In this document: piece after piece, positions 17,746-27,363 of the stretch
How positions within the stretch are numbered: the stretch's first letter is position 1
Layout: each line of letters begins with the position of its first letter
From: JAFGLZ01 sp964390905
GTDB taxonomy: Bacteria; Planctomycetota; Phycisphaerae; UBA1845; JAFGLZ01
NCBI GenBank assembly: GCA_964390905.1
Contig: CAYMLO010000011.1
Coordinates: 1-64,000 of the forward strand
Length of the DNA stretch: 64,000 bases
Direction of reading: 5' to 3'
The notes under the pieces: model-generated
Seen by the model: only the letters and a program-made list of their open reading frames with translations
Told to the model about the DNA's origin: nothing
The model's database searches: none
Made by a program: the position numbers and the translations under genes

Positions 17746-18471
17746 GTGCCAATCGCCGTCGTCGAGCAAGTCGCCAAGGTCTACCGCAAGCCGAACTCCA
17801 GCATCGAGGTGGAGGCGCTGCGCGGCATCGATCTGGCGTTCGAACCCGGCGAGTACGTCGCCATCACCGGCGCCAGCGGATCGGGCAAGAGCACCCTCAT
17901 GAACATCCTGGGCTGCCTCGACCGACCCACGGCGGGCCGATACCTGCTCGGCGGACAGGACGTCAGCGAGCTCAACGACGATGAGCTGAGCGAGATTCGC
18001 AGCAGACGGCTCGGATTCGTTTTCCAGAGTTTCAACCTGATCCCCCAGCTCACCGTGCGTGAGAATCTGGAGGTGCCGCTGTTCTACCAGGGGATCCGGC
18101 CGGCCGATCGGCATCGCCGGGCCTCGCGACTGGTCGAGATGGTCGGCCTGGCCGACAGGAGCAACCACCGGCCGATGGAGCTGAGCGGCGGCCAGCAGCA
18201 ACGTGTCGCCATCGCGCGGGCCCTGGTCAACGACCCGCTGATCATCCTGGCCGACGAACCCACCGGCAATCTGGACTCCAAGACCGGTCAGGTGGTCCTG
18301 GACGTCTTCGACGACCTCCACCGGGCCGAGCGGACCATCGTGATCGTCACCCACGAAAACGAAGTGGCCGCACGCACCCGCCGAATCGTTCGCCTATCGG
18401 ATGGCCTGATCGTGCGGGACGAACCGGTCAACCACGAGGACAACGCGCCCGCAACCGACGCCGACGAGTGA
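17746..18471 (+). CDS. ABC transporter ATP-binding protein, MacB/LolD-like
   Basis: 241 residues from a GTG start with AGGAG 8 bases upstream. All ATPase motifs are present: Walker A GASGSGKST (42-50), Q-loop FQSFN, signature LSGGQQQR, Walker B LIILADEPTGNLDS and switch His in VTHEN. The spacing NILGCLDRPTAG and FQSFNLIPQLTVREN is typical of the MacB/LolD/FtsE branch, which powers lipoprotein release or macrolide and peptide export with an FtsX-like permease. No permease gene is adjacent (the next gene is convergent), so the partner is elsewhere. Confidence 0.92.
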   Translation: MPIAVVEQVAKVYRKPNSSIEVEALRGIDLAFEPGEYVAITGASGSGKSTLMNILGCLDRPTAGRYLLGGQDVSELNDDELSEIRSRRLGFVFQSFNLIPQLTVRENLEVPLFYQGIRPADRHRRASRLVEMVGLADRSNHRPMELSGGQQQRVAIARALVNDPLIILADEPTGNLDSKTGQVVLDVFDDLHRAERTIVIVTHENEVAARTRRIVRLSDGLIVRDEPVNHEDNAPATDADE

Positions 18472-18524
18472 TCCGGCCGCAGATCCGCCGGATCCACCCC
18501 GCGTTCTGCGTGATTGGCCCGGGG

Positions 18525-19547
18525 CTAGACTTCTTGCGGCACCTTCGGCGGGGGCAGGGGCTCCCCGTAGATCTGTTCGCTAAACGCGCTGAAACGCTCG
18601 TACATGTACAACTTGATGTCCGGGTCCTTCACGCCGATGCCGGCTGGATCACCGTAGTCGCTAAAGACAAAGCCTCCCCGCTCGCCGGCCCAGTGCGTCA
18701 TCAGCATCTCGACGTCCTCGTCCACCCGCCGACGGTCGCCGGTCGGCAGCGTGGCCTGGATATCGGCCAGGCTCTCGAACGCGATCCGTCCCCGGTACCG
18801 CCGCGCGATCTCCTCGATGCCCAGTGCCCGGGGCTGCTGGAGATTCACCACGTCCACGCCGGCACGAATGTAACCTTCGATGATCTCGTTGACCTTGCCG
18901 CACGAATGGACCCAGACGTCGTAACCGGCGGCATGCATCGCGTCGAACAGCCGCTTGTATCGCGGATAGAAGAAGTTGATCCACAAATCGAAGCTGACAA
19001 AGGCCGCCTGCTGCGTGCCCCAGTCGTCGGTCATCCCGATGGCATGGATCCGGTCGCCGAACCGGCGTCGGAGGTTGTCGATCAGCACGAGGTGGATCTC
19101 GACGATCTTGTCGGCCAAAGCCTCCATCGCGGGGCGGTCCAGCAACAGGCCCGACAGGACGTTCTCGAACCCGTGCAGCATGTGCATCCGTTCGAACAGG
19201 ACCGCGAAGATGCCCGCCATGACGTACTTGCCGTCGGCGTGATGCCGATCGAGCGCCTCGGGGACGTCCTGGTAGCGCGAGTCGTCGTCGTAATCGGGCG
19301 TGGGGAGCCGATCGATCTGGCCGACGTCCTCGAGCGGCCAGCCCTTGACCTGGCCCATGTTGGGCACGTCGGTCTTCTCCCACCGGCAGCCCCATTCGTC
19401 GATGGTGTCCGACGGGGAATTGAAGTCGGCCGGCGCCTTGAGCGGCACACCCGCCGTGTCGTCTTGCTCAAACGCAGCGAAGCGAACGGCCAGCCGCGGC
19501 GGGCGTTCGTGCCGGATGGTTCGTTTGACAATTTCATAGGAAGTCAT
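18525..19547 (-). CDS. Uroporphyrinogen decarboxylase-like protein (MtaA/CmuA-type)
   Basis: 340 residues. The fold of the URO-D superfamily is indicated by MTSYEIVKRTIRHERPPR at the start, GIFAVLFERMHMLHGFENVL, MTDDWGTQQ, VHSCGKVNEIIEGYIRAGVD and LQQPRALGIEEI. The HSCG sequence resembles the zinc site of corrinoid methyltransferase relatives (MtaA, CmuA) rather than the haem-pathway enzyme. Such proteins are abundant in Planctomycetota next to sugar-degradation genes. Substrate unknown. GGAG lies 9 bases before the ATG. Confidence 0.8.
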   Translation of the reverse strand: MTSYEIVKRTIRHERPPRLAVRFAAFEQDDTAGVPLKAPADFNSPSDTIDEWGCRWEKTDVPNMGQVKGWPLEDVGQIDRLPTPDYDDDSRYQDVPEALDRHHADGKYVMAGIFAVLFERMHMLHGFENVLSGLLLDRPAMEALADKIVEIHLVLIDNLRRRFGDRIHAIGMTDDWGTQQAAFVSFDLWINFFYPRYKRLFDAMHAAGYDVWVHSCGKVNEIIEGYIRAGVDVVNLQQPRALGIEEIARRYRGRIAFESLADIQATLPTGDRRRVDEDVEMLMTHWAGERGGFVFSDYGDPAGIGVKDPDIKLYMYERFSAFSEQIYGEPLPPPKVPQEV

Positions 19548-19678
19548 CGTGGATGGCTCCGAGGCATTGCTACTCGTCGCGTCAACGGATTCCCAAACCT
19601 ATCCGAGCAACTGAGCGGCATCAGCCTTCCGTGTGGCGCGCATGCTCTCTCGGATTCTACCCGATCGCCGCCGGCCGG

Positions 19679-22189
19679 CTACTCTGCCCGGCGGTAGACG
19701 GCCGCGTCGTCGAACCAGCCGGTGACCCCTTCCCCCTGATCTCGGACGCCAAGTTGGTAGTTCAGCTTCCCCGCCCCGGGAGGAACGGTCATAAGCAGCA
19801 TCAACGGCTCGAATCGGCTCGCCCCCGCCGACAGTCTGACGGATCCCTCTTGCGTCCGCGGTTCGAGCCAGGCGCCGTTGGGGCGCCGCCACCGGACGGA
19901 AAGCATGACATCGCCCTGACCTCCGACGGGCGTCCGTTTGGCCCGGACGCAACAAAGGTAGCGCTCGCCAGGCTTGACGGCCACGTCCTGCAAGAAACAT
20001 GCCCTGGCCGACTTGCTGATGCTCACACCGTTCGATCGGTCGACCCCTGTCCCGGCGGCCACGACGAACCGGGCCGGACGGGAGCCGGTTGTCCATGTCG
20101 ACCAGCCGGGCGGGGCGTGCGTCGTCGACCAATCTTTGTCTGGCTTGGCCTGGCTCGGGCCGGTCTTCTCGAAGTCGCCGTTGATCAGGAGATTCCTGGG
20201 CTTTCGGTCCTGAACGAACAGCCAGGCCCTGCTCAGCTCACCGAGCGGTCCCGCCAGCCCCTTCAACTCAGCCGCAACGACGTCCAGCCGGTCGGGCTCG
20301 TTCGCCCTGAACCACTCGAGCACGCCGGGCAGCGCAGTGCCGGCCGCACTGGCCAGGCCATTGGCTTGCGCGAACTTCCGGCCTCGTGAGTACCGGGCCA
20401 GGGCATTGAACGTCTCGCCGGCCAGGTCCTTTCGGGCCCGGATCGCCTTCCAGGCCTCGACCCGATCGGCCTCGAGGCGATTGACCGCCGCGATCTTCTT
20501 CAGGAGCGCCTCGGCCGAAGCACGGTCGGTGACCGAGGACCTGGCGATCTCGTCGGCCAGCGCAACGATGCGAATCAGGTACCCGCCAAACGCCAGACCA
20601 GCCTTGACGACGTCGATCCGCTTGCGAACAACGTTGCTGTCCGCCGCCTGACGCGCCTCGACCAACAACCGCTCGCACGCCTCCAGGTCCTTGACCGACA
20701 TCGACCGGGCATTGACGGCCACGTTGGCGTGCCCCCAGCCCAGCCGTCCGGCCCGCGGCATATTCCACGACCGCTCCAACCGGCCGTAATACCGCTTCAT
20801 GATGAACGACGCCCGGCCGAACATCTGGGTCCGGAATTCGTCCAGCAGCTCGTCAACGTCCAGGTCCGTCTTCCAGAACATCTTGCTGCCCGCCCAGATC
20901 ATCGGCGCGGTGTTCGGCCAACAGGTGTAGACCTCGATGTAGATGCCCCGCAACCCGAGCGACTTGTCGAACTTCATCGCCTCGGCCACGTGATGCGGGC
21001 AGTACCTCGGCGTGAGGAAGCCGAGACCCCAGTAATCGTAGCGGTAGAGCTGGCTGCACCGCTTGGCCCATTCGCGCGTCAGGGCCATGTCCGCGAGCTT
21101 CCGGCCCGGCCGCCACCATTCGGGCGCGCACTGCGTCATGTAGCCAAAGACGTTGGGCTCGAGCCGCTCGACCGTCTTGGGGAGCGGGCGGACGATCTGA
21201 TAGATCAGCGTGCCGACCTGCTTGCCCGGACACCGCTCGGCGATCTTGCGGGCCATGAGGTTCACGAACTTGTAGTGTCGATCACTGAACCGGTGCAGGG
21301 CATAGTCCTTCGGGCTGGCGTCCATCGCACGGCAGTTCGGGCAGCCGCATATGCGCACGATATCGTCCATGCCTACCGAGAAGCCGTCAGACTCCGGATG
21401 ATCCTTGAAGTACGCCGCGGCGTACTCGACGATGAGGCGCTGGACCTCCGGGTTGCTCTCGCACGGCCGCCAGTGGCGCACGCCCTTCGGTGGGATCCAC
21501 CGCTTGCCGTTGACGAGGGGGTAGTACTCCGGATGCGTCTTGGCGTACTTGGCCGGCGGGAAGACGTCGTACACGCGATTCTGGAACTGCCGCCGGGGCA
21601 GCGGCGGGCCGATGCTCAGCTTGTTCCGCCGGTTCCAGTCTCGCCACGAGGGATACCACGAGTTCCCCGACCAGACACGAGGCGACCAGTCCGGGACGCA
21701 CACCTCGTCGTCGACGTCCACGGCGAGCCGCCCGGGCGATCGCGCGGGTAGCACCTCGCCCAACGGACCGGGCCAATACCATCGCACGCCCAGACGATCC
21801 TCGATGAACGAGACGACGGCGAACTCGATGGCCGGCGTCGCTCGACCCGCGAAGAAGACGTTCCCGTCGCGGACGCGAATGGCGAAGGCCTCGGGCGTGA
21901 CGTCCGCCGGGGGCAGGTCGGCCTCGCGAGATGGTTTGCATCGGCCGATGTAGAGCCCCACACCCTCGACGCGACGACCGTCCGTCCGGATCGGCAGACG
22001 AACGCCCGTGATCGCCTCGACATAGCGCTGCAAGTCAACCGCAGACCGCTTCGGTGCGTCATCCTTTCCGTTCGCCACCACGATGGTGGCGTCGGCGGCC
22101 CCGTCGTGGACCAACTCGATCCTGGCCGCACGCGTGGTGCAGACCGCCAGCCCCATTGCCGCGACCATGACGATGGCCAGATGCCGCAT
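19679..22189 (-). CDS. Secreted DUF4838 protein with C-terminal carbohydrate-binding-like domain
   Basis: 836 residues from the ATG at 22189 (AGAGAGGG upstream, signal peptide MRHLAIVMVAAMGLAVC). Residues 25-140 resemble the alpha-glucuronidase-type N-terminal domain (AVDLQRYVEAITGVRLPI). The DUF4838 core follows, with GVRWYWPGPLGEV, CESNPEVQRL, DDIVRICGCPNCRAM and an ARKIAERCPG segment. The last 170 residues (NLLINGDFEKTGPSQ onward) are a jelly-roll like a carbohydrate-binding module. DUF4838 is related to GH67-type barrels, so a periplasmic or surface glycosidase role is likely but unproven. Confidence 0.85.
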   Translation of the reverse strand: MRHLAIVMVAAMGLAVCTTRAARIELVHDGAADATIVVANGKDDAPKRSAVDLQRYVEAITGVRLPIRTDGRRVEGVGLYIGRCKPSREADLPPADVTPEAFAIRVRDGNVFFAGRATPAIEFAVVSFIEDRLGVRWYWPGPLGEVLPARSPGRLAVDVDDEVCVPDWSPRVWSGNSWYPSWRDWNRRNKLSIGPPLPRRQFQNRVYDVFPPAKYAKTHPEYYPLVNGKRWIPPKGVRHWRPCESNPEVQRLIVEYAAAYFKDHPESDGFSVGMDDIVRICGCPNCRAMDASPKDYALHRFSDRHYKFVNLMARKIAERCPGKQVGTLIYQIVRPLPKTVERLEPNVFGYMTQCAPEWWRPGRKLADMALTREWAKRCSQLYRYDYWGLGFLTPRYCPHHVAEAMKFDKSLGLRGIYIEVYTCWPNTAPMIWAGSKMFWKTDLDVDELLDEFRTQMFGRASFIMKRYYGRLERSWNMPRAGRLGWGHANVAVNARSMSVKDLEACERLLVEARQAADSNVVRKRIDVVKAGLAFGGYLIRIVALADEIARSSVTDRASAEALLKKIAAVNRLEADRVEAWKAIRARKDLAGETFNALARYSRGRKFAQANGLASAAGTALPGVLEWFRANEPDRLDVVAAELKGLAGPLGELSRAWLFVQDRKPRNLLINGDFEKTGPSQAKPDKDWSTTHAPPGWSTWTTGSRPARFVVAAGTGVDRSNGVSISKSARACFLQDVAVKPGERYLCCVRAKRTPVGGQGDVMLSVRWRRPNGAWLEPRTQEGSVRLSAGASRFEPLMLLMTVPPGAGKLNYQLGVRDQGEGVTGWFDDAAVYRRAE

Positions 22190-22244
22190 GGCTAGACCCT
22201 CTCTGGAATGATTGAAAGAACCATCGAGCGACAAACCGTCGGTC

Positions 22245-22272
22245 AGTATAGGACGAGACCACCGACACGCAA
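22245..22272 (-). promoter_or_regulatory. Candidate promoter of the DUF4838 gene
   Basis: On the minus strand TTGCGT is followed after 16 bp by TATACT. It would start transcription about 45 bases before the ATG at 22189. Confidence 0.45.
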
Positions 22273-22432
22273 TGCTCGACCCAACGCACCACACGGTTTC
22301 TCCCACCGGCGCTACTTCCTACGCCAATGATCTGATAGCATGAGGATGTATCGTATCAAAAGGCGCTCGCCCGGACGGTCCCGGCGGGCGTCCCACCGCA
22401 CGAAAGCCGTTCAATCTCGACGAGGGCATGTC

Positions 22433-23932
22433 GTGAAGATCCGGCGAACGTGCTATTGTGCCCTGGTGCTGGCCTTGCCGATCGCGGTCGCCTGCTGTCG
22501 ATCGAGCAAGGAGCCCGACGCGCTCTCGAAGCAGGTCGGGGATGCGCCCCCCCGCGCGAACATCATCCTGCTCACCGTCGATACCCTCCGCGCCGACCAC
22601 ATGGAGTTGTACGGCTATCCGCGCAGGACCATGCCAGCCGTGAGCGCCTTTGCCCAGACCGCCGTCATCTTCGACAACGCCGTCGTACCGCGCGGCACGA
22701 CGCGGCCCAGCTACGCCTCGATGCTGACGGGTCTCTACCCCGCCCGCCACGGCGTCCGCGCCAATGGCGTCGTGTTGCACGAGGACAACGTCACCCTGCC
22801 CGAGATGCTCAAGGCCGCCGGTTACCACACCGCCGCCTTCGTAAGCAACGGCACCCTGAAGAAAGCGGTTAGTGGGCTGGGGCAGGGATTCGACGTTTAC
22901 GTCTGTGATAGCGGAGGAGATGGTGAATCAGGAACAGCCAAGGACATGACCACCGCCCTGCTGGAATGGCTGGACGCCGATCCCCCGCAGCCGTTCTTTC
23001 TGTTCACGAATCTCATCGACCCGCACGGCCCCTACAGCCCGCCCGAACGGTTTCGAACCCAGTTCCGCAGCAAGCGGACTCGTAGGCTGAAGCGCGACAA
23101 GATCCCCGCCAGCATATACGTCGAAGGCGAGTTGAACCACTTCGACTACGTGGACCGCTACGACGGGGATATCCTCCACACGGACGAATTGCTTGGCAAG
23201 ACGATGGCCAAGCTGAAGGACAAGGGGCTGTGGGACGAGGCGTTTGTGGTGTTCACGGCCGACCACGGCGAATGCATGGGACAGCACGACCTCTACTACA
23301 CCCACCAACCCATGGTCTGGGAAGAGACGATGCACGTACCGCTGGCGATTCGTCTTCCCAGGTCGATTGCCGAGCGCCGCGGCATCAAGCCAAAACGCGT
23401 CCGAGGCCTGTGCTCGCCGATGGATCTGCCACCGACCCTCCTGGCCTATCTCGGGATATCGTGTGACGTGAAGTTCGACGGACGAAGCCTGCTACCGCTG
23501 ATGAAGGGCGCCGGCGATGACGGACGCGCGCTGTTGATGGAATACCCGAGCTTCCTCCGCTCGCCGGACGGGAAGCAGCCTGGCGTCTACGCCCTGCGGC
23601 GGGCAGGGCACAAGCTGACGAGGTCCGTGGACGAGACCACGGGCGAGACACTGAAGCAGACCCTCTACAACCTGGTCGCGGACCGCACCGAGCAGCGGCC
23701 CATCTCTTTCGACCCCAAGCGCCCCGGTCATCGAGCCCTGAGCCGCAAACTCGATTCGCTGCTGAACGACCTCCGTACGTACGAACCGCCCTTCAAGGTC
23801 GTCGTCTACGAACTGCCCTTCCAGGTGCGCCACCCCTTCGTCGAGCAGAAACGCAAGGAGGGGAAGATCGCTATCAAGGTCGTGCCGACCGAGCAGATCG
23901 AACGACTTCGGGCGCTGGGCTACATCCAATAG
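22433..23932 (+). CDS. Sulfatase-like lipoprotein, copy 1
   Basis: 499 residues from the GTG at 22433 (GAGGG upstream), homologous to the start of copy 2; an ATG 31 codons upstream is in duplicated leader DNA. The lipobox AVAC places the lipidated Cys at residue 21. It belongs to the sulfatase/alkaline phosphatase superfamily: ILLTVDTLRADHMELYGYP (metal Asp), MLTGLYPARHGV, FLFTNLIDPHGPY, FTADHGECMGQH. The C/S-x-P-S-R formylglycine motif reads T-R-P-S-Y with Thr90 in the catalytic position, so it cannot be matured by the usual Cys/Ser route. It may act with a Thr nucleophile like phosphotransfer enzymes of the superfamily, or be inactive. Confidence 0.88.
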   Translation: MKIRRTCYCALVLALPIAVACCRSSKEPDALSKQVGDAPPRANIILLTVDTLRADHMELYGYPRRTMPAVSAFAQTAVIFDNAVVPRGTTRPSYASMLTGLYPARHGVRANGVVLHEDNVTLPEMLKAAGYHTAAFVSNGTLKKAVSGLGQGFDVYVCDSGGDGESGTAKDMTTALLEWLDADPPQPFFLFTNLIDPHGPYSPPERFRTQFRSKRTRRLKRDKIPASIYVEGELNHFDYVDRYDGDILHTDELLGKTMAKLKDKGLWDEAFVVFTADHGECMGQHDLYYTHQPMVWEETMHVPLAIRLPRSIAERRGIKPKRVRGLCSPMDLPPTLLAYLGISCDVKFDGRSLLPLMKGAGDDGRALLMEYPSFLRSPDGKQPGVYALRRAGHKLTRSVDETTGETLKQTLYNLVADRTEQRPISFDPKRPGHRALSRKLDSLLNDLRTYEPPFKVVVYELPFQVRHPFVEQKRKEGKIAIKVVPTEQIERLRALGYIQ

Positions 23933-24090
23933 CATGAACGAGCGGACATGACACGATGGGCGTACCGCCCCTACTCCCTGCGCGGATGATCTGATACCAT
24001 GAGGATGTATCGTATCAAAGGCGCTCGCCCGGACGGTCCCGGCGGGCGTCCCGCCGCACGAAAGCCGTTGGATCTCGCCGAGGGCATGTC

Positions 24091-25590
24091 GTGAGGATCC
24101 GGCGAACGTGCTATTGTGCCCTGGTGTTGGCCTTACCGATCGCGGTCGCCTGCTGTCGACCGAGCAAGGAGCCCGAGTCGTTCCTGGAGCACCCCGGAGG
24201 CAGGCCCCCCAAGCCGAACATCATCCTGCTCACCGTCGACACCCTCCGCGCGGACCACATGGAGCTGTACGGCTATCCGCGCAGGACCATGCCAGCCGTG
24301 AGCGCCTTCGCCAAGACCGCCGTCGTCTTCGACAACGCCGTCGTGCCGCGCGGCACGACGCGACCCAGCTATGCGTCGATGCTGACGGGCCTCTATCCGG
24401 TCCACCACGCCGTCCGCTGCAACTCTGTCGTGTTGCACGAGGACAACGTCACTTTGCCCGAGTTGCTCAAGGAGGCCGGCTACCACACCGCCGCCTTCAC
24501 GAGCAACTGCCTTCTGGACGAGAAACTCAGCGGAATCAACCAGGGATTCGACGTCTACGTCTGTGACGAAGGAGAAGGCACGTCACGGACAGCCAAGGGC
24601 ATGATGCCCGCCCTGCTGGCATGGTTGGATGCCGGTCCCCCGCAGCCGTTCTTCTTGTTCACGAATTTCATCGACCCGCACGGCCCCTACAATCCGCCCG
24701 AACGGTTTCGAAAGCAGTTCCGCAGTCAGCAGACGCGGATGCTGACACGCGGCCAGATCCCGCCGGCAATACACGTGGAAGGCCAACTGAATCACTTCGA
24801 CTATCTGGACCGCTACGACGGGGATATCCTCTATACGGACGAGCTGCTTGACAGGACGATGACCAAGCTGAAGGACAAGGGGCTGTGGGACGAGGCGTTC
24901 GTGGTCTTCACGGCCGATCACGGCGAATGCATGGGACAGCACGGGCTCTACTACACGCACTACGAAATGGTCTGGGAAGAGACCGTGCACGTGCCGCTCG
25001 CGATCCGCCTTCCCGAATCGGTCGCCAGGCACAACGGCATCCGTCCCGGCCGGATCCGGGGGCTCTGCTCGCCGATGGATCTGCCACCGACCCTCCTGGG
25101 ATATCTCGGGATGTCGTGTGACGTGAAGTTCGACGGACGAAGCCTACTGCCGCTGATGCGAGGCGCCGGCGACGACGGACGCGCGCTCTTGATGGAGTTT
25201 CCGAGCTTCCTCTCCTCCGCCGACGGGAGCAAACCGGGCGTTTACGCCCTACGCTCGGCCACGCACAAGCTGCTCCGGCTCGCGAACGACACCACCGGGC
25301 GAACCGTCAGGCAGGTCGTCTTCGACTTGACCGCGGATCGTACTGAGCAAACCCCCATCGCCTTCGACCCCAAGCTCCCCGTCCACCAAGACCTGAGCGG
25401 GCGGCTCGACTCCCTGTTGGACCACGTCTGCACGTACGAACCGCCCTTCAAGCCCGTCGTCTACGAGCATCCTTCCCTGGCGGGCCGTCACCCGTTCCTC
25501 GAACGGAAACGCAAAGCGGGGAAGATCACCCTCAAGACCTTCCCGAAGGAGCAGGTCGAACGGCTTCGGGCCCTGGGCTATCTCGAGTAG
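24091..25590 (+). CDS. Sulfatase-like lipoprotein, copy 2 (tandem paralogue)
   Basis: 499 residues from a GTG, same length as copy 1 and about four-fifths identical by eye, including the lipoprotein signal. Conservation extends about 100 bp upstream into the leader (GATGATCTGATA... region at 23986 versus 22327), so the duplication carried its 5' region. Thr90 again replaces the formylglycine Cys/Ser (T-R-P-S-Y), with metal-site sequences TVDTLRADH and TADHGECMGQH kept. Divergence is highest in residues 30-42, around 145-165 and the C-terminal third. The glycosyltransferase gene starts 21 bp after its stop. Confidence 0.88.
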   Translation: MRIRRTCYCALVLALPIAVACCRPSKEPESFLEHPGGRPPKPNIILLTVDTLRADHMELYGYPRRTMPAVSAFAKTAVVFDNAVVPRGTTRPSYASMLTGLYPVHHAVRCNSVVLHEDNVTLPELLKEAGYHTAAFTSNCLLDEKLSGINQGFDVYVCDEGEGTSRTAKGMMPALLAWLDAGPPQPFFLFTNFIDPHGPYNPPERFRKQFRSQQTRMLTRGQIPPAIHVEGQLNHFDYLDRYDGDILYTDELLDRTMTKLKDKGLWDEAFVVFTADHGECMGQHGLYYTHYEMVWEETVHVPLAIRLPESVARHNGIRPGRIRGLCSPMDLPPTLLGYLGMSCDVKFDGRSLLPLMRGAGDDGRALLMEFPSFLSSADGSKPGVYALRSATHKLLRLANDTTGRTVRQVVFDLTADRTEQTPIAFDPKLPVHQDLSGRLDSLLDHVCTYEPPFKPVVYEHPSLAGRHPFLERKRKAGKITLKTFPKEQVERLRALGYLE

Positions 25591-25611
25591 ATCTGGGGGG
25601 ACCTGACTTTG

Positions 25612-27282
25612 ATGGCCACGCCGGACGGATCCACAGCAGCTGACAAACATGCGATACGCGTAGCCTTCCGTTGTCGGGCGTTCTGGCTGCTCATGGCGGC
25701 GCTGATCCTCACCAAGCTCATCGGGCTGCTGACGTTTGGCCGCTGGGCCGACTCCGATGAATGCGTCGTCGGCATCATGGCCAAGCACATCCTCGAGCAA
25801 GGTGTCCACCCGCTGTACTACTACGGGCAGCCCTATGGCGGCGGCGGCTCGATCGAGGCGCACACGGCCGTCCTGTTCTACTGGCTGTTCGGGATCTCCT
25901 CGTGGTCGCTGAAACTGACGGCCCTGCTCTACACGACCGTGGGGGCGGTGGTCGTCTACGGGCTGGGCGTTCGGCTGGGGGGATTGCGGGTGGGGTTGTG
26001 CACGCTTGCCGTCTACATCACCATGCCCGCCCTGATTGTCTGGGGGCTCATGGTGCGGGGCGGGTACGTGGTGATGCTCGTGCTCATCCCCGCCATCCTG
26101 TGGACGACCGATCGGATTCTGCACCGGCAGCGCGTCGACCACCTTGCCGCGCTCTTCTTGATGGCCCTGTCGGTCCTTAGCTACTGGAACATGCCATCGA
26201 GCGTCCCCCTCGTCTTGCTGATTGTCGTGTTCTCGATCACGTACTGGCTACGGCGACGGCAATTCAACCTGGTTTTGGGATATGGAGCGTATCTGCTCGC
26301 GGGCGCCATTGGCACGCTCCTATGGCGGCCGGGCAACCTCGTAGAGCTCCTGAGTCGACTCGCGAGCCCGGGGGGGGAATCGCTGGTCGAACCCCTGCGC
26401 ACGCGCCTCTTCGTCTTCGTGGGCGAGGTGCTTCCGGACTTCTTCCAGCCCCACCTCAACACGGCGGTGTACGGGATTGACTGGCCGGCGCCCGTGACGC
26501 TCGTGCTGTTCGCCATGGCTATGGGCGTTGCAGGCTACAGGCAGAAGAAGAAAGGCTCCCGAGGATCGGTGGCGGACCCGACGGTTCTCTTGATCCTCTT
26601 GTATGTGCTCTTCTTCGTCGTCTGCATGCTCTGCGCGCCGCCGTCGATGCTCGGGCTCCCACCTCGCTACCTGTTCCCGCTCGTCCCCGCCGTCGCCATC
26701 ATCGGCGGGCTGGCCATCGCGAAGTTGTCTTGGCGCATGCGGACGTGTCTACTTGGCTACGTCACCGCGTCCTTCCTCTTCTTCAATGCCGGACTGGTGC
26801 TCAAACCCCGTCTCTACGAACACTGGACGTTCTATGACCCCGCGGAGATCCAGGCCCTGATCCGCACACTGGACAAGGCAGGGCTGCGACTCGTTCGAAC
26901 CACCTACATCCTACAATGGCGACTCCTGTTCGAGACGCACGAGCGCGTGATCGCCGTCAACATCGCGGAGTTCTGCCGGTTCCCGGCCTACAAGGAGATC
27001 CTCAGAAGGTCGGCGCGCGAGCCGGGAGCGAAGCTGGCCTGGGTGTTCCGGAAGGACGGTCGGTGGGCGAGGGTCTTCTTGGGTCTGACGCCGCAGGAGT
27101 TCGCCGAGAAGCACTTCCGGCAGAAGAACGTTCGCTATGACACCATTGACGCGGAGCCTTACGTTATCTTCGTCACGTACCCGTTCTCGGTGGCCGATAC
27201 GCCGGCCGAATCACCCCCTCGTCGAGCGGAAACGCAAGGCACGGGGGGCGACCATCAAGACCCTCCGAGGAAACCGGACTGA
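25612..27282 (+). CDS. GT-C/PMT-like membrane glycosyltransferase, C-terminus altered
   Basis: 556 residues from the ATG at 25612. About ten TM segments, and an acidic motif ADSDECVVG after the first TM, as in GT39/ArnT-like GT-C enzymes that use polyprenyl-phosphate sugars. A YYYGQPYGGGGSIEAH loop and a soluble region after the last TM (from about 400) fit the family. The final 25 residues or so (from PPRRAETQGTG) read sulfatase-derived DNA in another frame, so the natural C-terminus was probably lost or replaced (see 27209-27326). It may glycosylate a lipid or protein; the sugar is unknown. Confidence 0.75.
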   Translation: MATPDGSTAADKHAIRVAFRCRAFWLLMAALILTKLIGLLTFGRWADSDECVVGIMAKHILEQGVHPLYYYGQPYGGGGSIEAHTAVLFYWLFGISSWSLKLTALLYTTVGAVVVYGLGVRLGGLRVGLCTLAVYITMPALIVWGLMVRGGYVVMLVLIPAILWTTDRILHRQRVDHLAALFLMALSVLSYWNMPSSVPLVLLIVVFSITYWLRRRQFNLVLGYGAYLLAGAIGTLLWRPGNLVELLSRLASPGGESLVEPLRTRLFVFVGEVLPDFFQPHLNTAVYGIDWPAPVTLVLFAMAMGVAGYRQKKKGSRGSVADPTVLLILLYVLFFVVCMLCAPPSMLGLPPRYLFPLVPAVAIIGGLAIAKLSWRMRTCLLGYVTASFLFFNAGLVLKPRLYEHWTFYDPAEIQALIRTLDKAGLRLVRTTYILQWRLLFETHERVIAVNIAEFCRFPAYKEILRRSAREPGAKLAWVFRKDGRWARVFLGLTPQEFAEKHFRQKNVRYDTIDAEPYVIFVTYPFSVADTPAESPPRRAETQGTGGDHQDPPRKPD

Positions 27283-27326
27283 GAGGGTTCGTGCGCTGGA
27301 CTGCCCTCCAGTTGCCTATCTTAGAG
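27209..27326 (+). pseudogene. Fossil 3' end of a third sulfatase-like gene
   Basis: In the frame one base off the glycosyltransferase, the DNA encodes HPLVERKRKA, an ATIKTLRG segment, ERVRAL and AYL, matching the C-terminal RHPFLERKRKAGKITLK ... ERLRALGYLE of the two upstream sulfatase-like proteins. DNA similarity to both is evident. It overlaps the end of the glycosyltransferase reading frame, so the tandem array once had at least three members or arose by unequal exchange. Confidence 0.6.
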
Positions 27327-27363
27327 GCCGGGGCGACCCAGGAGACTGGGACAAGGACTGCAC

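Noticed and set aside
18468..19697. 409-codon plus-strand frame after the ABC ATPase, considered as its permease
   Set aside because: It is antisense to the uroporphyrinogen-decarboxylase-like gene and has no TM segments.
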